Shown here in pieces: positions 58,350-64,000 of a DNA stretch of 64,000 nucleotides. This DNA is from Chryseobacterium tagetis (GTDB lineage: Bacteria; Bacteroidota; Bacteroidia; Flavobacteriales; Weeksellaceae), in NCBI RefSeq assembly GCF_016735585.2, contig NZ_JAERSE020000002.1:186001-250000 (forward strand), read 5' to 3'. The position numbers were made by a program, and so were the translations under genes. The notes beneath the pieces are model-generated. The model ran no database searches, was not told where the DNA came from, and worked only from the letters and a program-made list of their open reading frames with translations. Every line of letters starts with the position of its first letter. Position 1 is the first letter of the stretch.

Positions 58350-61238
58350 TTAAAAATCAACTTTCACTCCTATTGTATACATCCTTGGATTTGGATAAAT
58401 ACTTAAGCTTGATCCCGTGATAGGCTCAGGGTCGAAACCTCTCCACTTGGTCCATGTGAAAATATTTTCTGCTTGAAGATAAATTCGAAGACCAGTAATT
58501 GGCATATTTCTTAACATATCTTTACTTAATTGATAACCAATCGTAGCAGATCTAATCTTAAGGAATGAGGCATCTTTAATAAAGTAATCCGATTGTGAAG
58601 TATAACCCCAGTTAGTAGCTCTTAAGCTAGGAGTATCACTATTTGTATTTGTTGGACTCCATGCACCAACTAAATCATTTGACAAGTTACCAGAACCAAC
58701 TGCATTAGATCCAAGACCTACCGGATTAGCTAACCAATACAATGCATTGTCAAATTTCTTAATTCCTGCTTGGAATGTAAATAATGCATCAAAGAAGAAA
58801 CCTTTGTATTGACTTTCAAAACCAAAACTACCTGCATATTTAGGAACAATACCAACATCCAAATACTGTGCATCACTTACATCTGGTGCTTCTGTAACTC
58901 CACCATCTTTTGTGTAGAACAATAAGTTACCATTACTCTTATTCACCCCTGCATATTTATAAACATACCATTCATATAATTGATGACCAGCAATTGTCGT
59001 AGTTGTTCCAGGTTCCGGATCACCATTGATTTGGTATTCATTAATTCTATTCTGGTTATAAGAACCATTTGCGAATACAGTTAATTTTACACCATCTTTA
59101 TTAAATATGTTATAACGTAAGCCAAGTTCAATACCTTTATTAGTCATTGATCCATTGTTTCCATTTACTGAATAAGATCCTGAAACCCCTGAAACAGGAA
59201 TTGAGCTAAATAGATTTGTCGTTTTCTTTTGGTAAATATCAAATGTACCTTCTAACTTATTATTTAATAGAGTAAAGTCCAATCCAATATTAGCCTGTGC
59301 TACATCTTCCCATCTTACTGTTGGGTTTCCATAACCAAAGCCTAAACCAAGAGAATTCCCATAACCTATTGGAGAAGTATATTGATCTCTTACAATAGTA
59401 CTTGCTGTTAATAATGGGTTAGAACCAGATGCAGATGCAATAATGTTCTGGTTACCGTTAGTTCCATATGATGCTCTAAGCTTTAAATTACTAAAGGTAG
59501 AACCTTCCATAAAGCTTTCCTTATCAATATTCCATCTACCAGAAACAGACCAGTAAGTAGCCCATTGATTTGCTCCAATGAATCTATAACTTGCATCTCT
59601 TCTTATTGTTCCGCTAAAACCGTATTTTCCTGCATAGTCATAGTTTGCATTAGCAAAGTAAGCAAGGGTACCAGCAGTAATTCTTGAAGCACTTACAGAA
59701 GGAAGAAAGTTATTAGTAGAACTGTCATATGGAACATAACCAGTACCTGATCCTGGAACGTATGTTCTTGGGTCAAGACCATTCTGTGTTCTTGTAGAAG
59801 TTCTATAATGAACTTTATTATATTCCAAACTCACTGTAGCATCTATCGTATGTTCACCCGCCTGACCATTATATGAAGCAGAGGCAACATTATTGATACT
59901 CAAATCTCTAGTTATAGACTGGGTTTCACTTCCAGTATATTTAGCCGTTCCTTGAGTTGCTAAAGCCAAATAAGACCAAGGTGCTCTCCCCGAAGTCCTC
60001 TCACTTTGTCTATAATCTACACCCAATTTATTATTTAAACTAAAATTCTTAGTAATTTTATAAGAACCTCCTAAGTTACCTGTAATCGAAATCTGATCAA
60101 CGAAATTAGGAAGATTTCCTTTTGTCAACAAATTTTCTAGTACATAGATATTATTACCATCATTAAAGTTAGTACCTATAGCATTAAATAACTCTTGTCC
60201 ATTAGCATAAACTCCAGGAGCTAAATAAGGTAATCCTTGGAGAACCCCAAGAAGTGGGTTCTGTACAGAATTATTTCTAATTGCTGAACTTGTTTCTTCA
60301 AACAATTCATTTCTTCTTGAAAATGCAAGTCCTATTTGAGAATTTACAGTTAGCTTTTCATCTTTCGATTTAGCCATAATATTTGATCTCGCTGTAAATC
60401 TCTTAAAGTCGGTTGTAGGTACAGCTCCACCCTGCTCCATATAACCAAATGAAGTATAAGAGGCTACATTACCACCACCACTTGATATTGAAACATCATG
60501 TGATTGGAACATTTCAGGTTTAAAAAAGACTTTCTTCCAATCAGTATCAATACCTGCTGCTTGACCCGCTAATGCTTTATCATAAGCATTAGGAGTTCCA
60601 GTAGTACTTGGACTTAATCCATATAATCTCATGATATCTAAATACTCACTTGTATTTGCAAGATTATATTTATCAAGAGGTCTTAATGACATTCCGGTCA
60701 TACCAGTATACGAAACTTTAAACCCACTTCCGTACTTACCTCTTTTCGTTCTTATAACAACAACTCCATTAGCACCTCTATTACCATAGATAGCAGTTGC
60801 TGCAGCATCCTTCAATACAGTCATTGACTCAATATCATTAGAATTTAAGTTTCTGTATTCAGAAGCATTCGATGGAACATCATCAATCACAATTAAAGCA
60901 TCTGTATTACCATTAATTGAACTGGTCCCACGAATCAACAAACTAAATTTAGCAGACCCGGGACTTCCCGATCCTCCATTCATGATAACACCAGGAGCAG
61001 ACCCCTGCAAAGATGTCAAAACATTGGTATTCGGTCTATTTTCTAAAAATACGTCACCCACAGTATTTGAAGCAACTGTTGAATTTTTTTTAGTGATAGT
61101 TTTAGAATACCCTAAAACAACCACTTCTTCAATTTTAGTCTCTTTCGAAGCAGTGTCTTTTGGTTTTTTTTGTGCATAAACAGCCTGCCCTAGAAAAAAC
61201 AAAGCCCCTGCACTCAGTACACGTAGTTTAACATTCAT
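58350..61238 (-). CDS. SusC/RagA-type TonB-linked outer-membrane receptor, second copy
   Basis: The 962-residue protein has a signal peptide (…QAVYAQ), a TonB-box-like KIEEVVVLGYS (about 35-45), plug landmarks LLIRGTSSINGNTDALIVID and NDIESMTVLKDAAATAIYGN, and a barrel ending YTIGVKVDF. As in the first SusC, the carboxypeptidase-like domain is absent. No riboswitch is visible upstream; a palindrome GTTAATA-AA-TATTAAC lies at 61275-61290. It probably imports an oligopeptide or another polymer fragment, which is unresolved. Confidence 0.93.
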   Translation of the reverse strand: MNVKLRVLSAGALFFLGQAVYAQKKPKDTASKETKIEEVVVLGYSKTITKKNSTVASNTVGDVFLENRPNTNVLTSLQGSAPGVIMNGGSGSPGSAKFSLLIRGTSSINGNTDALIVIDDVPSNASEYRNLNSNDIESMTVLKDAAATAIYGNRGANGVVVIRTKRGKYGSGFKVSYTGMTGMSLRPLDKYNLANTSEYLDIMRLYGLSPSTTGTPNAYDKALAGQAAGIDTDWKKVFFKPEMFQSHDVSISSGGGNVASYTSFGYMEQGGAVPTTDFKRFTARSNIMAKSKDEKLTVNSQIGLAFSRRNELFEETSSAIRNNSVQNPLLGVLQGLPYLAPGVYANGQELFNAIGTNFNDGNNIYVLENLLTKGNLPNFVDQISITGNLGGSYKITKNFSLNNKLGVDYRQSERTSGRAPWSYLALATQGTAKYTGSETQSITRDLSINNVASASYNGQAGEHTIDATVSLEYNKVHYRTSTRTQNGLDPRTYVPGSGTGYVPYDSSTNNFLPSVSASRITAGTLAYFANANYDYAGKYGFSGTIRRDASYRFIGANQWATYWSVSGRWNIDKESFMEGSTFSNLKLRASYGTNGNQNIIASASGSNPLLTASTIVRDQYTSPIGYGNSLGLGFGYGNPTVRWEDVAQANIGLDFTLLNNKLEGTFDIYQKKTTNLFSSIPVSGVSGSYSVNGNNGSMTNKGIELGLRYNIFNKDGVKLTVFANGSYNQNRINEYQINGDPEPGTTTTIAGHQLYEWYVYKYAGVNKSNGNLLFYTKDGGVTEAPDVSDAQYLDVGIVPKYAGSFGFESQYKGFFFDALFTFQAGIKKFDNALYWLANPVGLGSNAVGSGNLSNDLVGAWSPTNTNSDTPSLRATNWGYTSQSDYFIKDASFLKIRSATIGYQLSKDMLRNMPITGLRIYLQAENIFTWTKWRGFDPEPITGSSLSIYPNPRMYTIGVKVDF

Positions 61239-61494
61239 ATTAACAAATTTTAATATATTTTAATGGGCAAATATGTTAATAAATATTAACATTCACAAGT
61301 TTTCGGAACAGATATTTTAGAGATTCTTTTACACTTTAGGCTACATTTGCATAAAAAAAAACTAAAATCAATAATAATTACGCGCAATCATTCTATAAAA
61401 TGCAAAATATAATTGTTTAAAAAAACTTTTAACATAAAATTTTTAAAAGTTAAATTATTATTTAGAATGAATATAAATTATTTTAGTCAAATAA
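61239..61494. promoter_or_regulatory. Promoter region of the second SusC/SusD operon
   Basis: No gene seen. On the minus strand CATATTTG (61274-61267) is a one-mismatch -7 box with a TTG 20 bp upstream, and the palindrome 61275-61290 fills the spacer. Very AT-rich. Confidence 0.4.
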
Positions 61495-61521
61495 AAAACC
61501 ACTTTCTAAGAAAGTGGTTTT
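61495..61521 (-). terminator. Terminator of infB
   Basis: Stem AAAACCACTTTC-TAA-GAAAGTGGTTTT, 12 bp, with T-rich flank on the minus strand. Confidence 0.9.
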
Positions 61522-61538
61522 CATTTATTTATAGTGAA

Positions 61539-64000
61539 TTATTTCAGTTTTTTCTTCACTGCAACCTCTTCATACACCTCCAGAATATCCCCTTGTTCGA
61601 TATCATTATATCCTTTCAGGTTCAATCCACATTCATAGCCCTTGGTAACTTCTTTTACGTCATCTTTGAAACGCTTCAAGCTTTCCAGCTCTCCGTCAAA
61701 CTTCACAATTCCGTCTCTTAGTAAACGTACTTTAGAATTTCTGGTAACTTTTCCTGTAAGAACCATACATCCTGCAATAGTTCCCACTTTAGAAATCTTG
61801 AATACTTCACGGATTTCAACATTACCGATTACCTGCTCCTGAATTTCCGGAGAAAGCATTCCTTCCATTGCCTCTTTTACTTCATCGATAGCTTTATAGA
61901 TTACAGAGTATGTTCTGATCTCAATTTCCTCACGATCTGCAAGATCTTTAGCATTTGCACCCGCTCTTACGTTAAATCCGATAATAATCGCATCTGACGC
62001 AGCAGCTAAGTTGATATCAGATTCTGTGATCTGTCCTACACCTGAGTGAAGAATATTCACGCTGATCTCTTCTGTTGAAAGTCTTTGTAACTGATCAGAA
62101 AGGGCCTCTACAGAACCATCCACGTCTCCTTTAAGGATAATGTTCAATTCTTTGAATTCACCTAAAGCAATACGTCTACCTAGTTCTTCAAGCGTAGTAT
62201 GTTTTTTAGTTCTGATAGAAAGTTCTCTCTGAAGCTGTTCTCTCTTATTAGCAATAGCTTTACCTTCACTTTCGTCAGCATAAACACGGAATTTATCACC
62301 AGCTGTTGGAGCTCCATCCAATCCTAGGATTGTTGCCGGAATAGACGGACCTGCTTCCGCAAGATTTTTCCCTCTTTCATCTAGCAAAGCTTTTACCTTA
62401 CCGTGATTTTTCCCTGCTACAACATAATCACCAACTCTTAGTGTTCCGGTTTGAACCAGCATTGTTGCAACATAACCTCTTCCTTTATCTAAAGACGCTT
62501 CAATTACCACTCCGCTTGCAGCACGTTCTGGGTTTGCTTTTAATTCAAGCATTTCAGCCTGTAATAAAACTTTTTCCAATAATACGTCTACGTTGTTACC
62601 AAATTTAGCAGATATCTCCTGAGCCTGAACATTTCCTCCCCATTCTTCTACTAAAATATTCATACCTGAAAGCTGCTGACGGATATTATCCGGATTTGCA
62701 TTCGGTTTATCCACTTTGTTGATTGCAATAATCATCGGAACACCTGCAGCCTGTGCGTGAGAAATAGCTTCTTTCGTTTGAGGCATCACGTCATCATCGG
62801 CAGCAATTACGATAATTGCAATATCTGTAATCTGAGCTCCTCTTGCTCTCATCGCTGTAAAGGCTTCGTGACCCGGCGTATCTAAGAAAGTAATTCTCTG
62901 ACCGTTTTCCAATTTCACATTATACGCTCCGATATGCTGAGTAATTCCTCCTGACTCACCTGCAATTACGTTAGTTTTTCTAACATAATCCAGTAATGAA
63001 GTTTTACCATGGTCAACATGTCCCATTACTGTAACAACAGGTGCTCTTGGTAACAAGCTCTCTTCAGTATCAATTTCATCTTCAGAATCAGTATCTTCAA
63101 GATCCGCATCCGAGAATTCAATTTTATATCCAAATTCATCTGCAACTAATAGCAATGTATCAGCTTCAAGTCTCTGGTTCATTGTAACCATAACACCTAA
63201 AGAGAAACAAGCAGAAATAACCTCTGTAGGAGAAACATTCATTAAACTTGCTAATTCACCAACAGTGATGAATTCTGTTACTTTTAATGTTCTGTCTTGC
63301 GCATCAATTTCTTGTTGACGCTCATCTTGCTCTCTACGGAAATTTCTCTTATCTTTTCTGTGTTTAGCAGATTTAGATTTCCCTCCTTTATTGGTTAATT
63401 TTTCAAGAGTTTCCTTGATTTGGTTTTTAACCTGCTCATCCGTCAATTCAACAGGCATAGTTCTCTGACCCGGTCTGTTGTTTTGCCCTCCTCTGTTGAA
63501 ACCTCCTCTGTTTCCACCTTGGCCACCTTGTCCTGATGGACGGTTGCCTTGGTTATTATTATTCCCAAAACGGTTTCCGCCTTGGCCTCCCTGACCTTGT
63601 GGACGATTTCCCTGACCACCTTGTCCTTGAGGACGGTTGCCTTGGTTATTATTATTCCCCTGAGGACGGTTTCCTTGACCTCCCCCTTGGTTATTATTGT
63701 TATTATTACCGCCTTGCTGATTATTTCCTCCTTGCTGGTTATTATTCCCTCCAGGTTTTTCAATCCTTTTTCTTTTCTTTTTAGCTCCAGGACCTGTTTT
63801 TGGTGCAAATTGAGTTAAGTCAATCTTTTCACCAACAATCTTAGGACCATCCAGCTTTTGATAAACGGTTTCAATTTTTTGAGGTTCCTGATTTTCTTCT
63901 ACAGGCGCCTTCGGTTGTTCTTTCACCTCAGCTACTTTTTGAGGAGCTGCTTCTTTTACAACAGGTTTAGGAGTTTCCTTTACCTCTGCAGCCGGTTTTT
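61539..64000 (-). CDS. infB: Translation initiation factor IF-2 (5' end outside window)
   Basis: IF-2 is the GTPase that places initiator tRNA on the 30S subunit. The frame is open to the right edge (820 codons seen), beginning in an Ala/Pro/Lys/Glu-rich linker, so the true start lies beyond. A basic, Gly/Asn/Gln/Arg-rich low-complexity tract follows (about 63774-63448). The G domain has [24 protein letters not shown] and [14 protein letters not shown]-terminal domains end in [30 protein letters not shown] in outline. A GTG at 63926 is internal, not the start. Confidence 0.97.
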   Translation of the reverse strand, partial: KPAAEVKETPKPVVKEAAPQKVAEVKEQPKAPVEENQEPQKIETVYQKLDGPKIVGEKIDLTQFAPKTGPGAKKKRKRIEKPGGNNNQQGGNNQQGGNNNNNNQGGGQGNRPQGNNNNQGNRPQGQGGQGNRPQGQGGQGGNRFGNNNNQGNRPSGQGGQGGNRGGFNRGGQNNRPGQRTMPVELTDEQVKNQIKETLEKLTNKGGKSKSAKHRKDKRNFRREQDERQQEIDAQDRTLKVTEFITVGELASLMNVSPTEVISACFSLGVMVTMNQRLEADTLLLVADEFGYKIEFSDADLEDTDSEDEIDTEESLLPRAPVVTVMGHVDHGKTSLLDYVRKTNVIAGESGGITQHIGAYNVKLENGQRITFLDTPGHEAFTAMRARGAQITDIAIIVIAADDDVMPQTKEAISHAQAAGVPMIIAINKVDKPNANPDNIRQQLSGMNILVEEWGGNVQAQEISAKFGNNVDVLLEKVLLQAEMLELKANPERAASGVVIEASLDKGRGYVATMLVQTGTLRVGDYVVAGKNHGKVKALLDERGKNLAEAGPSIPATILGLDGAPTAGDKFRVYADESEGKAIANKREQLQRELSIRTKKHTTLEELGRRIALGEFKELNIILKGDVDGSVEALSDQLQRLSTEEISVNILHSGVGQITESDINLAAASDAIIIGFNVRAGANAKDLADREEIEIRTYSVIYKAIDEVKEAMEGMLSPEIQEQVIGNVEIREVFKISKVGTIAGCMVLTGKVTRNSKVRLLRDGIVKFDGELESLKRFKDDVKEVTKGYECGLNLKGYNDIEQGDILEVYEEVAVKKKLK

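Noticed and set aside
55982..61238. Polysaccharide utilisation locus
   Set aside because: SusC/SusD/lipoprotein without any glycoside hydrolase, sulphatase or hybrid sensor nearby; the substrate is left open.
61413..61721. Plus-strand open frame after the second SusC
   Set aside because: Overlaps the infB terminator and infB end in antisense; hydrophobic AT-rich translation only.
63443..63818. Three overlapping open frames opposite and out of frame with infB
   Set aside because: They arise from the repetitive Gly/Asn/Gln codons of IF-2 and have no independent support.

Overview
The window looks like chromosomal DNA of a flavobacterium of the Chryseobacterium/Elizabethkingia type (Weeksellaceae, Bacteroidota). 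Supporting signs are the low G+C content, promoters of the Bacteroidota TTTG-N19/20-TAnnTTTG form, two SusC/SusD pairs, a type IX secretion (T9SS) C-terminal sorting domain, a GYDIA-type GHMP kinase, BshC (bacillithiol) and a putative LptD next to RidA. The species is an inference; the family-level calls rest on protein motifs read directly.

Layout. 1-1967 (minus): str operon rpsL-rpsG-fusA, with fusA running off the left edge. 2077-3669: GT-C-like membrane protein, divergent from dps (3775) and pncB (4345). 5545-8368: small lipoproteins and a DUF5995-like protein. 8460-10730: rmuC and a SpoU-type RNA methyltransferase. 10809-14866: a repeat-rich lipoprotein, an envelope protein pair, 5-formyl-THF cyclo-ligase and an extended TrhO. 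15250-21676: HtrA protease, a small membrane protein, RidA, LptD and an N-acetylmuramoyl-L-alanine amidase. 21736-22441: three tRNA-Glu(TTC) genes and rpsT. 22644-24546: GntR/FadR regulator plus an Fsr-like MFS exporter, with a shared palindromic operator.

24796-31817 (minus) is a cobalamin-riboswitch-controlled uptake operon: a BtuB-like TonB receptor, a BtuG-like YncE lipoprotein, a second surface lipoprotein and a T9SS-exported propeller-like protein. 32231-37880 (minus) is a probable copper/redox cluster: MbnP-like protein, MbnH/MauG-like di-heme peroxidase, outer-membrane barrel protein, exported superoxide dismutase, SCO protein, YHS lipoprotein, and two paralogous small Cys proteins of unknown function. 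38437-40991 holds a Zn/Cd-type P-type ATPase and a Fur-family regulator with matching palindromes upstream of both. Just beyond lies a G+C-rich noncoding array of about 12 degenerate units spaced 21-22 bp apart (41006-41262).

41320-45920 (minus) is a SusC/SusD pair behind a SAM-I riboswitch, implying import of a methionine- or sulphur-related compound. aroQ, pckA, a GHMP kinase, fabD, a LysM/periplasmic-binding protein, bshC and a putative porin follow. A second SusC/SusD/lipoprotein operon (55982-61238) has no riboswitch that I can see. infB (IF-2), with a very Gly/Asn/Gln-rich N-terminal region, runs off the right edge.

Intergenic spaces hold several palindromic or MITE-like repeats (24566, 31883, 35138, 37981, 38287, 46671) and a decayed partial duplication of a gene 3' end (32059-32117). 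No phage, insertion sequence, CRISPR array or integrase was seen.
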